Origin: QALR01 sp964466625
GTDB taxonomy: Bacteria > Bacillota > Clostridia > Oscillospirales > CAG-272
Direction of reading: 5' to 3'
Length of the DNA stretch: 22,021 nt
Assembly (NCBI GenBank): GCA_964466625.1
Contig: CAYXQF010000027.1
Location: 1 to 22,021 of the forward strand
Positions 1 through 6,414 of the stretch are shown one piece after another (positions within the stretch are counted from its first letter, which is position 1; each line of letters starts with the position of its first letter). A model generated the notes under the pieces. That model had not been told where the DNA came from. It saw only the letters and a list, made by a program, of their open reading frames with translations, and made no database searches. The translations under genes were made by a program, and so were the position numbers.

Positions 1-38
1 ATTTTTTTCAAAAAACAGGCGAAAATCCCCTCTTTCTA

Positions 39-47
39 TGGTATAAT
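39..47 (+). promoter_or_regulatory. Extended -10 promoter for the TSCPD gene and tRNA-Arg
   Basis: A TGG immediately precedes a perfect TATAAT at 42-47, which makes a TGn extended -10 element. No good TTGACA-like -35 lies 16-18 nt upstream, as expected for an extended -10 promoter. Transcription would start near 54 and give a leader of about 45 nt before the ATG at 100. No other promoter is visible before the tRNA, so this one probably drives both. Inferred from sequence only. Confidence 0.6.
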
Positions 48-99
48 AGAACAACGGAGAAACCCACAAAGAATAAATCCAAAGGAACGGTTCAAAGAC

Positions 100-354
100 A
101 TGGAAAAACACATTGAATACACAACAAAAGGTACCTGCTCCCGCCAGATCAAGATCACTCTCAATGACGGCGTGATCGAATCTGCTGAATTTGTCGGCGG
201 TTGCCACGGCAACACACAGGGCATCACCAAACTCGTTAAGGGCATGAAGGCAGAAGATGTGATTGCTCGCCTCAAAGGCACCGATTGCAGAGGCAGAGGC
301 ACCTCCTGCCCCGATCAGCTTGCAAAAGCGCTCGAAGCAGCACTCTCTGAATAA
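100..354 (+). CDS. TSCPD domain-containing small protein
   Basis: This 84-residue protein matches the stand-alone TSCPD family of Bacillota (the TIGR03905-type small proteins). The family is named for the Thr-Ser-Cys-Pro-Asp motif, seen here at residues 68-72. Four cysteines occur in the typical places: C13 (GTCS), C35 (GGCHGN), C63 and C70. The same domain is found at the C-terminus of some ribonucleotide reductases, but here it is a free domain and its function is not established; metal or redox binding through the cysteines is plausible. The ATG at 100 follows AAAGGA at 81-86 at a long spacing of 13 nt. The stop TAA lies 34 nt before a tRNA gene with no terminator between, so the two are probably on one transcript. 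Family assignment is confident; function is unknown. Confidence 0.9.
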   Translation: MEKHIEYTTKGTCSRQIKITLNDGVIESAEFVGGCHGNTQGITKLVKGMKAEDVIARLKGTDCRGRGTSCPDQLAKALEAALSE

Positions 355-388
355 GCAAAATCAACAAACAGCGGCATACGCCGCTCAT

Positions 389-465
389 GCGTCGGTAGCG
401 CAGCTGGATAGAGCGACAGATTCCGATTCTGTAGGCCGCGGGTTCAAATCCTGTCCGACGCGCCA
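389..465 (+). tRNA. tRNA-Arg (anticodon CCG)
   Basis: A complete 77-nt cloverleaf can be folded by eye. The 7-bp acceptor stem pairs 389-395 with 455-461. The discriminator is G462 and CCA is encoded at 463-465. The D-arm contains the AGCTGGATA loop. The anticodon stem pairs 416-420 with 428-432 around a TTCCGAT loop, giving anticodon CCG, which reads the arginine codon CGG. The T-arm has the standard TTCAAAT loop. A short hairpin (GCGGC-ATAC-GCCGC, 371-384) precedes the 5' end by 4 nt and may lie in the processed leader. Confidence 0.97.
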
Positions 466-508
466 AAAAGAAACGACGATCTTCAAATGAAGATCGTCGT
501 TTCTTTTT
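465..508 (+). terminator. Strong intrinsic terminator after tRNA-Arg
   Basis: A perfect 20-bp inverted repeat (465-484 with 489-508) surrounds an AAAT loop. Its 5' arm starts within the A-rich stretch directly after the tRNA CCA. The 3' arm ends in TTTCTTTTT followed by more T-rich sequence. This is an unusually long perfect stem for a terminator. The A-tract/T-tract symmetry means it could also terminate transcription from the other strand. Confidence 0.92.
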
Positions 509-567
509 GTTCTTTTCTCTATTCACTTTTCTCTCTTCTCTAAAAATCCCAAGAAACCCCACAGATA

Positions 568-596
568 TTGACACCCCTTTCTTTTTGTGCTATAAT
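568..596 (+). promoter_or_regulatory. Consensus sigma-A promoter for the membrane protein gene
   Basis: TTGACA at 568-573 and TATAAT at 591-596 are both perfect consensus hexamers with the optimal 17-nt spacer. The start point would be near 603, about 40 nt before the ATG at 645. A perfect match in both boxes is rare and suggests strong constitutive transcription unless a repressor acts here; I see no operator. Confidence 0.9.
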
Positions 597-644
597 AAAA
601 CTGCAAAAATTTCTTCCTTTATATTATATATAGGAGTTCCCGCT

Positions 645-1385
645 ATGTCTAAGAACAAACGAATGCACAAGCCCAAGCTCACAAAGCGAGACAAATATCT
701 CTACATCGCAAGTCTGATTGTCACCGCATTCCTCGGTCTTGCGTCTTGGCTCCCGATTTTACTGCTTCGACAGCGTATCGGCTTACAAGCAGAAGAAGTC
801 ATCGCTTCAACCCAAAAAGACTTTTCCGTATTTTTCATACTCCCCTTGCAGCTATGCGCGCTTATCGTCTTTTTCTTTTTGGCTGATCGTTTTGAAGTAA
901 AGCGACTTCCCTTTTTCACAAAGATCAAGATACGCCGCGGCATCATCATCGCATTCTCCACCCTCGTAGCAATCTCGATCGCGGTCATCCCCCTGACGCT
1001 TTTCGCAAGAGTAACCTTGACCGAAGAAGGCGAAATCGCACAATACAATCCCCTAAACAAAGAAACTTCCCTCTATGAAGCAGAAGATATTCATGCTGTC
1101 ACATTTGGAATCGAGATACATAAAAGCACTTTTCGCAGATTACACGATCCCAATTATTACGTCTACGTCACCTTTGACACTTCGGATGGTGATCAATTCT
1201 ATTTCGCGAACGATGCGTTTGCAGGCGATCTTGAAGAAAAGCTCACCCATCTCCTGCATCTCAAAAATATCTACACGGATATCACGGTAATGAAAAACGA
1301 AGATCGCATTGACGATTTTATTAAAATCGAACATTTAAGCGAAACAGAAGCCAAATTATTAAAACAACTATTTGAAATCCAATAA
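645..1385 (+). CDS. Membrane protein of unknown function, three N-terminal helices and a soluble C-terminal domain
   Basis: I do not recognise this 246-residue protein. The N-terminus is very basic (residues 1-17). It is followed by hydrophobic segments at about 19-41, 61-80 and 99-121, and then by a polar domain of about 125 residues rich in Asp, Glu, Tyr and Phe. An ORF can be extended upstream to 507. The ATG at 645 is chosen because TAGGAG at 631-636 sits 8 nt before it, and because the longer version would overlap the terminator and the consensus promoter at 568-596. The gene is followed after 55 nt by trmO in the same direction, with no terminator seen between them, so co-transcription is likely. 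The layout resembles small bacterial membrane proteins with a PH-like or sensor C-terminal domain, but this is a guess. Confidence 0.82.
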   Translation: MSKNKRMHKPKLTKRDKYLYIASLIVTAFLGLASWLPILLLRQRIGLQAEEVIASTQKDFSVFFILPLQLCALIVFFFLADRFEVKRLPFFTKIKIRRGIIIAFSTLVAISIAVIPLTLFARVTLTEEGEIAQYNPLNKETSLYEAEDIHAVTFGIEIHKSTFRRLHDPNYYVYVTFDTSDGDQFYFANDAFAGDLEEKLTHLLHLKNIYTDITVMKNEDRIDDFIKIEHLSETEAKLLKQLFEIQ

Positions 1386-1440
1386 ACACAAATCCCCCGC
1401 AGCCAAATAATAAACGCTATATATAATAAAAGGAAGGAAA

Positions 1441-2136
1441 TTGACAAAGATCATGCCCGAAATCACCCCCATGCGCATCATCGCTCATATCCGCAATCAT
1501 TTTCCGGAAAAGTTCGGAATCCCGCGTCAAAGCGGACTTGTGGATAGCGTACATGCCACGATCGTTTTTGAACCGGAATATCGCAACCCCGATGCCTTTC
1601 GCGGTCTGGAAGGTTATTCGCACATTTGGCTTCTTTGGCAATTTTCAGAAGCCATTCGTGAAGAGTGGGCTCCCACAGTTCGCCCACCAAGGCTCGGCGG
1701 CAACAAACGAATGGGCGTTTTCGCGACACGTTCCCCATTTCGTCCCAACCCCATCGGACTTTCCTCGGTACGCATCATAAAAATCGACTTGCACACCCCC
1801 GAAGGTCCCGTGATCCACGTGGCAGGCGCCGATCTGCTCGACGGCACACCGATCTATGACGTCAAGCCATATCTTCCCTACACGGATTCTCACCCCGATG
1901 CACGCGGCGGCTTTGGATTCACCCCCGGCGAAGGAACCGTAAACGTAAATATTTCAGAAGAACTTCTCCAAAAAATTCCCGCAGCACTGCGAGAAAGTGC
2001 GCTTGATCTTTTGCGCGAGGATCCTCGTCCCGGTTATCAGCATGATCCCGACCGCATCTATCACATGATGTACGCCGATTTCGAGATTCATTTCACAGTT
2101 AGCGAAAAAGAACTTACCGTCATCGACATTCAATAA
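1441..2136 (+). CDS. trmO: tRNA (N6-threonylcarbamoyladenosine(37)-N6)-methyltransferase TrmO
   Basis: TrmO (YaeB/TsaA, UPF0066 beta-barrel family) uses S-adenosylmethionine to methylate the N6 of t6A37 in tRNAs that read ACY codons. Family hallmarks are present: KFGIPRQSGLV near residues 24-34, the long conserved block RPPRLGGN...MGVFATRSPFRPNPIG at about 81-106, DLLDGTPIYDVKPYLPY at 131-147 and a C-terminal DPRPGY motif. The length (231 residues) is normal for the family. The start is ambiguous. TTG at 1441 follows AAGGA (1430-1434) at 6 nt, while an ATG at 1453 would also give a normal family N-terminus but sits 14-18 nt from the ribosome binding site. The gene ends 25 nt before a bidirectional terminator. 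Confidence 0.95.
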   Translation: MTKIMPEITPMRIIAHIRNHFPEKFGIPRQSGLVDSVHATIVFEPEYRNPDAFRGLEGYSHIWLLWQFSEAIREEWAPTVRPPRLGGNKRMGVFATRSPFRPNPIGLSSVRIIKIDLHTPEGPVIHVAGADLLDGTPIYDVKPYLPYTDSHPDARGGFGFTPGEGTVNVNISEELLQKIPAALRESALDLLREDPRPGYQHDPDRIYHMMYADFEIHFTVSEKELTVIDIQ

Positions 2137-2161
2137 AAAGGTTCAGTACCCTATGCAACAA

Positions 2162-2189
2162 AAAAACCCCTGCGTAAGCAGGGATTTTT
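2162..2189. terminator. Bidirectional intrinsic terminator between convergent genes
   Basis: The stem CCCTGC/GCAGGG (2168-2173 with 2178-2183) closes a GTAA tetraloop. One C/A mismatch then separates it from paired A5 and T5 tracts (2162-2166 and 2185-2189). T-tracts follow the stem on both strands, so it can end trmO from the left and the PAS-protein gene from the right. Confidence 0.9.
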
Positions 2190-2194
2190 CATAA

Positions 2195-3175
2195 TCAAAT
2201 GGATCCATGGATTCTTTTTTCCAAAGCTTTGATAAATGCACGCGCATCTTTCTCGAAGCGTGTGAAACCAAGTCTGCTGTGCAAAGCAAATCCTGCAGGA
2301 ACTTTTTCATACGGGATCCGATGCCGTAAAACAGCAAAACCGTTTTCCGAAACTTGAAATTCCGTTTGTTCCGAAAAAGCACGAAATCCTTGAAGCAACC
2401 GAAATTCCGATTCACATTCGGGCATGACCTCAGAAAAATACGGTACGCACCCCTCATTTTTACAGGCGATCGGCTCTTGCGCGGTCTGCGTTTTCACGCA
2501 AAGAACGTGAGCATCTCGTTCTCCCGAAAGCGTCAAGGAAACCGATTTGCTCTCGGAAATTTTTAACATGAAATAAAGCAGATGAAACAAGCGATGCAAA
2601 AGATCGGAAGAAGAAAGCCGAACCGGATATTTCGCTTCGAAGCTCTCATCGATCTGTGCCGAAATGCGATATCCCAAAACAGAAAGCGCACGCAATTTTT
2701 CAAAAAGCGGCATCAAAATATCTTGCAGCGCATAGAGCGCAATGCCAAGATCCGTTTCTTCCTGATCGGTAAAAAGTAAGATATCCTCATAAAACCGCCG
2801 AACATCTGCAGGCGCTTCTCCATGCGTATTTTTCAAGGAGAAAACAAAATCTTCTGCCGACGTGCCGTATGCACCAAGCATCTGCTTCATGATTCGTCTG
2901 CCGTCGGGATATTGAAAACGCGTCAGAAAAAGATAAAGTGAGACATCTCCGTCCGAAAGCCGGACGCCGTTCACATACGGCGTATTGCCAATCAAAAACA
3001 CCATATTTTCTTCGTCAGAAGCACGAAAATGTCTTTCAACCTTTGCGCGTTTACGGATCATTTTTTGATATTTCGCCGTTTGCGGATTTTTATAGCAAAC
3101 AAATCCGTTTTTATCCACCGCGAACACGGGAAAAGCCACGTGATCAAAAAGTTCTTGATATAAATTCTGTTTCAT
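2195..3175 (-). CDS. PAS-domain protein with a degenerate histidine-kinase-like C-terminus
   Basis: The protein has 326 residues. The N-terminal region (about 5-100) reads like a PAS sensor, with a LFDHVAFPVFAVDKNGFV opening followed by YKNPQTAKY. Residues about 130-175 are predicted to be helical and lie where a dimerisation/phosphoacceptor segment would be. Residues about 180-290 have the spacing of a kinase ATPase domain (SSSDLLHRLFHLLYFML, then short strands). I find neither an H-E/D phosphoacceptor pair nor clear N and G boxes, so catalytic activity is doubtful. There is no transmembrane segment, so it is probably cytosolic. It may be a regulator or a two-component pseudokinase, but no response regulator is adjacent. 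The ATG at 3175 has only a weak purine stretch upstream. It lies downstream of a hairpin terminator, so it may have its own weak promoter or be read through from patB. Confidence 0.6.
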   Translation of the reverse strand: MKQNLYQELFDHVAFPVFAVDKNGFVCYKNPQTAKYQKMIRKRAKVERHFRASDEENMVFLIGNTPYVNGVRLSDGDVSLYLFLTRFQYPDGRRIMKQMLGAYGTSAEDFVFSLKNTHGEAPADVRRFYEDILLFTDQEETDLGIALYALQDILMPLFEKLRALSVLGYRISAQIDESFEAKYPVRLSSSDLLHRLFHLLYFMLKISESKSVSLTLSGERDAHVLCVKTQTAQEPIACKNEGCVPYFSEVMPECESEFRLLQGFRAFSEQTEFQVSENGFAVLRHRIPYEKVPAGFALHSRLGFTRFEKDARAFIKALEKRIHGSI

Positions 3176-3189
3176 AACCCACTAAAGAC

Positions 3190-3217
3190 AAACGAGAAAT
3201 CTTTCGATTTCTCGTTT
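3190..3217 (-). terminator. Hairpin terminator downstream of patB
   Basis: A perfect 12-bp inverted repeat pairs 3190-3201 with 3206-3217. Read on the - strand the loop is GAAA closed by a C-G pair, a stable GNRA tetraloop, and the 3' arm ends in CGTTT followed by GTCTTT. It lies 30 nt after the patB stop, at the end of the long sugar-metabolism run. The T-tract is better on the + strand, where nothing is transcribed towards it, so termination on the - strand may be only partial. Confidence 0.75.
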
Positions 3218-3247
3218 TTAATTTTTCATATCCTATATGGAAAAAGC

Positions 3248-4426
3248 TTATTTTTGGTACTTTTCGATCGCAGTCTTCATGCGTTCGAGTGCCGCTGCCA
3301 AATATCTGCGAGGACAAGCCAAATTCCAACGGGCAAAGCCCTCACCGCCCAAGCCGAACATCGGACCGGGATCGAGGAAAAGATATGCTTCATCGCGAAG
3401 CAAAGCATCTTGTTCTTCCTGCGTCCAGCCGTATGCGCGGTAATCCATCCACAAAAGATACGTGCCTTCCATTTCGGAAGTTTTGATCAGAGGAAGATTT
3501 TCTTTCAGATAGTTTACAACGAAATTTTTATTTTCGTTGATGTATTCCACCATTTCCGCCATCCATTCTTCCGCACGAGTATAAGCGTATTCCACAGCCT
3601 TATAGCTCAGCGCATTCATCGAAAAATGACCGCGTGATGCCTGAATTTTTTCACGGATCTTGGCACTCGGAGCAAAAATATTGGAAGCCTGGACACCTGC
3701 AAGATTGAACGTCTTACCGGGCGATGTGCAAACCAAGCAATTTTCCCAATATTTTTCGTCCAAAGAAAATACAGAAACGTGCTCATAGCCGGGCATAACA
3801 AGATCGAAATGGATCTCATCAGAGATGAGGAACACATGATGGCGCAGGCAAATATCTGCGATCTGTGTCAGCTCCTCTTTTGTCCAAACACGGCCAACAG
3901 GATTGTGCGGACTGCAAAGAATACAAAGTTTCACGTCATCTCTTGCTGCTTTCGCTTCAAAATCCGCAAAATCAATCGTGTAAACGTCATCTTTTTCAAT
4001 CAGCTGGCTTTCCACAAGGCCGCACCCGTTATGCGCGATCACCTGTCTGAACTGATGATAAACAGGCGTCATGATAAGAACGCTGTCCTCTTTTGTGAGA
4101 AGCGCCGCAATGATCTGACGGAGCGCAGGAACGATGCCGCTGAACTCCACAAACCATTCTTTCTTCGGAGAAAAACCGTGACGTCTTTCCATAAAGCCGA
4201 TGACTGCATCATAATAAGCGTCCGTCGCTCTCGTATAACCGAGAACGGAAGTATCAAGATATTCCTTGAGTCCCTCCATAATTTCGGGTGCATTTTTGAA
4301 TTCCATATCCGCCACAGAAAGCGGAATGACATCTTCGGGAAGTTTCCCGAAATCGTCTTTCATTTCGTCCCACTTAAACGAACCTTTGTCGTAACGGGGG
4401 ATTAAAGTTTCAAAATCGTATTTCAT
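3248..4426 (-). CDS. patB: PLP-dependent C-S lyase / aminotransferase, MalY-PatB family
   Basis: This fold-type I PLP enzyme of 392 residues (the usual length) belongs to the MalY/PatB cystathionine beta-lyase group, which splits the C-S bond of cystathionine, cysteine or related thioethers. Visible landmarks are the opening IPRYDKGSFKWD, PLSVADMEF at 35-43, PVYHQF at 121-126, SPHNPVGRVW at 172-181 (substrate carboxylate and PLP contact), SDEIHFDL at 202-209 (Asp to the PLP nitrogen) and SPGKTFNLAG at 235-244, where K238 should form the Schiff base. The start at 4426 is chosen over an upstream in-frame ATG (4519) because GAGGT (4431-4435) is 4 nt away. This ribosome binding site overlaps the stop codon of the fucosidase gene, so the two genes are translationally coupled. 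True substrate is not determined by sequence; some family members are moonlighting regulators (E. coli MalY represses maltose genes). Confidence 0.92.
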   Translation of the reverse strand: MKYDFETLIPRYDKGSFKWDEMKDDFGKLPEDVIPLSVADMEFKNAPEIMEGLKEYLDTSVLGYTRATDAYYDAVIGFMERRHGFSPKKEWFVEFSGIVPALRQIIAALLTKEDSVLIMTPVYHQFRQVIAHNGCGLVESQLIEKDDVYTIDFADFEAKAARDDVKLCILCSPHNPVGRVWTKEELTQIADICLRHHVFLISDEIHFDLVMPGYEHVSVFSLDEKYWENCLVCTSPGKTFNLAGVQASNIFAPSAKIREKIQASRGHFSMNALSYKAVEYAYTRAEEWMAEMVEYINENKNFVVNYLKENLPLIKTSEMEGTYLLWMDYRAYGWTQEEQDALLRDEAYLFLDPGPMFGLGGEGFARWNLACPRRYLAAALERMKTAIEKYQK

Positions 4427-4433
4427 TTTCACC

Positions 4434-5750
4434 TCAGTTACCAAATCCGTCAGAAATGTCAACACCCTCGTTGACCTGCGGATAATAGCTGCCGTAGCGA
4501 TATTCCACGGGTTCATCAAATTCCATCTTCAAGACGGTGATACCCATATTTTGATCAGGACAAGTCTTCGGCAGATTTTTGAAAATAAGACAATGACCTT
4601 GATGTTCAAATTCCACGTTTTCACCCGTTCCGAGAATGGTGACCTTTTTCGGTTTGGTAACGTAACCGCCAAAGGACATCACACCGCTATCAGGCCATAT
4701 GTATTGCCAAGCATAAACAGTTTTCTGATCAGGAGATACCGTACATTGTCCGATCTGATTGGAACCGATCGCGTTACCAACGCGCGCTTTCAATCCATAA
4801 GCCGCTTCTCCGTTTTCACGGAGCCAGCCGCCGATCTGCTTGAGCGGACCAATCGCCTCTTCGGGAACCGTGCCATCGGCTTTCGGGCCAATGTTGAGCA
4901 ACAGATTGCCGCCCGATGCCGCACATTTACGAAGCATGCGGATCACTTGGTTTGCCGAATACGTATACGGTGTGATCTGTTTTTCGTCAAGATATCCCCA
5001 AGAAATACCGTTAAAGGTCATGCAAGCTTCCCAATCCTGTTCCGCATCAGGGCTGAGAGATTCCTCAGGTGTCTGGAAATCTTCCGCCATACGGCTGCGG
5101 TTATTGATAAGCATATCAGGCTGAAGTTTGCGAAGCTTATAATTTCGGTTCACGGAATTCCAATTCTTCGTACTCATGCGCGGCCACGGCATATCATACC
5201 AAAGAATATCAATTTTTCCGTAATTCGTAAGCAATTCCACATTAAGATCTTCAATGTATTGGAGAAAGCGTTCACGCGCTGCATCGTCGGTCATGCACTT
5301 CCAAGCGTCAGGGTGACGCCAATCCATCAGAGAAGAATAAAGACCGATCTTCAGATCATACTTGCGGCAAGCGTCCACAAATTCACGAACGATGTCGCGG
5401 TGCGGACCATAGTTCACGGAATTGAAAGGATTCACCTTGGAATCCCAAAGAGAAAATCCTTCATGATGACGTGTCGTCAAAACAGCGTATTTAGCGCCTG
5501 CTTCTTTCGCAAGCTTACACCATTCGTCCACGCAACCTTCCCTCGGACAAAAATCAGCAGCACGTTTTTCGTATTCGCCAATTTTTATGCCGTCCCAAAC
5601 CTGCGCCCACTCACCCGTTCCGCCTGCAGAGAAAAGTCCATAATGAATAAAAAGGCCGAATCTGGCTTCGCGAAACCAAGCCATGCGCTGATCTCGCGTG
5701 GATTTTGTCCACGCGAGATATTCTTCGCTTGAAATTCTTTGTTCAATCAT
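4434..5750 (-). CDS. GH29 alpha-L-fucosidase, cytoplasmic
   Basis: The 438-residue glycoside hydrolase family 29 enzyme would release alpha-L-fucose from oligosaccharides by a retaining mechanism. Landmarks are RFGLFIHYG at 30-38, the TTRHHEGFSLWDS block at 92-104, and ILWYDMPWP at 182-190 with D186 as the expected nucleophile. INNRSR at 215-220 and FQTPEE at 225-230 carry candidate acid/base glutamates, followed by DWE at 239-241 and the NLLLNIGP motif at 282-289. There is no signal peptide, so it should act on imported substrates. AAAGGA lies 7 nt before the ATG at 5750. It starts 15 nt after the preceding gene and its TGA stop overlaps the patB ribosome binding site. No fucose catabolic gene is in the window, so the linkage preferred is open. 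Confidence 0.93.
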   Translation of the reverse strand: MIEQRISSEEYLAWTKSTRDQRMAWFREARFGLFIHYGLFSAGGTGEWAQVWDGIKIGEYEKRAADFCPREGCVDEWCKLAKEAGAKYAVLTTRHHEGFSLWDSKVNPFNSVNYGPHRDIVREFVDACRKYDLKIGLYSSLMDWRHPDAWKCMTDDAARERFLQYIEDLNVELLTNYGKIDILWYDMPWPRMSTKNWNSVNRNYKLRKLQPDMLINNRSRMAEDFQTPEESLSPDAEQDWEACMTFNGISWGYLDEKQITPYTYSANQVIRMLRKCAASGGNLLLNIGPKADGTVPEEAIGPLKQIGGWLRENGEAAYGLKARVGNAIGSNQIGQCTVSPDQKTVYAWQYIWPDSGVMSFGGYVTKPKKVTILGTGENVEFEHQGHCLIFKNLPKTCPDQNMGITVLKMEFDEPVEYRYGSYYPQVNEGVDISDGFGN

Positions 5751-5765
5751 AAGAATATCCTTTCG

Positions 5766-6395
5766 TTAATCTTTTTGCTCGATACCGAGGATAAATTCCT
5801 TTGCGTAAGGCAAGGTTTCGATCCACGCACAAAGTGTGTGCCATTCATCGAGCTTATGATAACGTCTTGCATAATAAATATTCACAAGATTTTCGTAATT
5901 CATCGTCACGGTGCGAAGCTGATTGAAGCTCGTAGGAAGAAGCTGGATCATATCGTACCAATACGATTTATCTTTTGTTTCAAGAAATTTTTGTCTGCGT
6001 TCTTCTAAGCAAGCGATCATCGTGTCAAGACACGCAAGCGCCACGTCACTCATGTGATCGTGAGAAAAATCATCGCGGCAAAATTCTTTTGCCTGAATCT
6101 TATGCATCGTGCTCGTGGAGTTTGCCACCGTTCCGACTTTATAAGTGTCAAATTCTTTCCACCAATAAAGCGGCGCCAAAATATCCACACTCACAAAGAT
6201 CTGGCGCATGAATTTTCTGTGATCCGAGCCCGCATGGCAAAGGCGCATACCAAGTCCAAGATCATTTTCACCGAGAACGTATTCCCCGTTCTCATCATAA
6301 CCGCTGTCGCTTCTCGCCCAGCTGTTCATGGGATTTCTCGCACCGCGGATCGCGTTTTCAATGTTCATAACGCTAGTGTTATTCACTGTAAGCAT
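5766..6395 (-). CDS. Conserved unknown protein with ThyX-like sequence pattern
   Basis: The 209-residue protein has no signal peptide and no membrane segment. It resembles a recurrent uncharacterised protein type of Bacillota and their phages (from memory, unverified). By eye it follows the order of FAD-dependent thymidylate synthase ThyX. A GSDHRKFMRQIF segment (56-67) lies where ThyX has its G-H-x-S-x-x-E-H region. Then comes APLYWWKEFDTYKVGTVANS (74-93), where ThyX has the hydrophobic strand and RHRxxS motif. Near the C-terminus IQLLPTSFNQLRTVTMNYENL (150-170) and RRYHKLDEWHTLCAWIE (177-193) follow the ThyX pattern LP...N...L...R...Q-W-E. The RHR signature itself is absent (DTYK instead), so classical thymidylate synthesis is unlikely. 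AGAGG lies 8 nt before the ATG at 6395. It sits 19 nt after the GH31 gene and 15 nt before the GH29 gene, an odd place for a nucleotide enzyme. Confidence 0.75.
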   Translation of the reverse strand: MLTVNNTSVMNIENAIRGARNPMNSWARSDSGYDENGEYVLGENDLGLGMRLCHAGSDHRKFMRQIFVSVDILAPLYWWKEFDTYKVGTVANSTSTMHKIQAKEFCRDDFSHDHMSDVALACLDTMIACLEERRQKFLETKDKSYWYDMIQLLPTSFNQLRTVTMNYENLVNIYYARRYHKLDEWHTLCAWIETLPYAKEFILGIEQKD

Positions 6396-6414
6396 TGATA
6401 AAACCTCTTAAAAA

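Noticed and set aside
1422..1427. TATAAT just before trmO
   Set aside because: No -35 at 16-18 nt upstream, and a start from it would begin inside the ribosome binding site.
4551..5732. Open frame of 393 codons on the + strand, antisense to the GH29 gene
   Set aside because: Opposite intact catalytic motifs of GH29; composition is typical of antisense translation.
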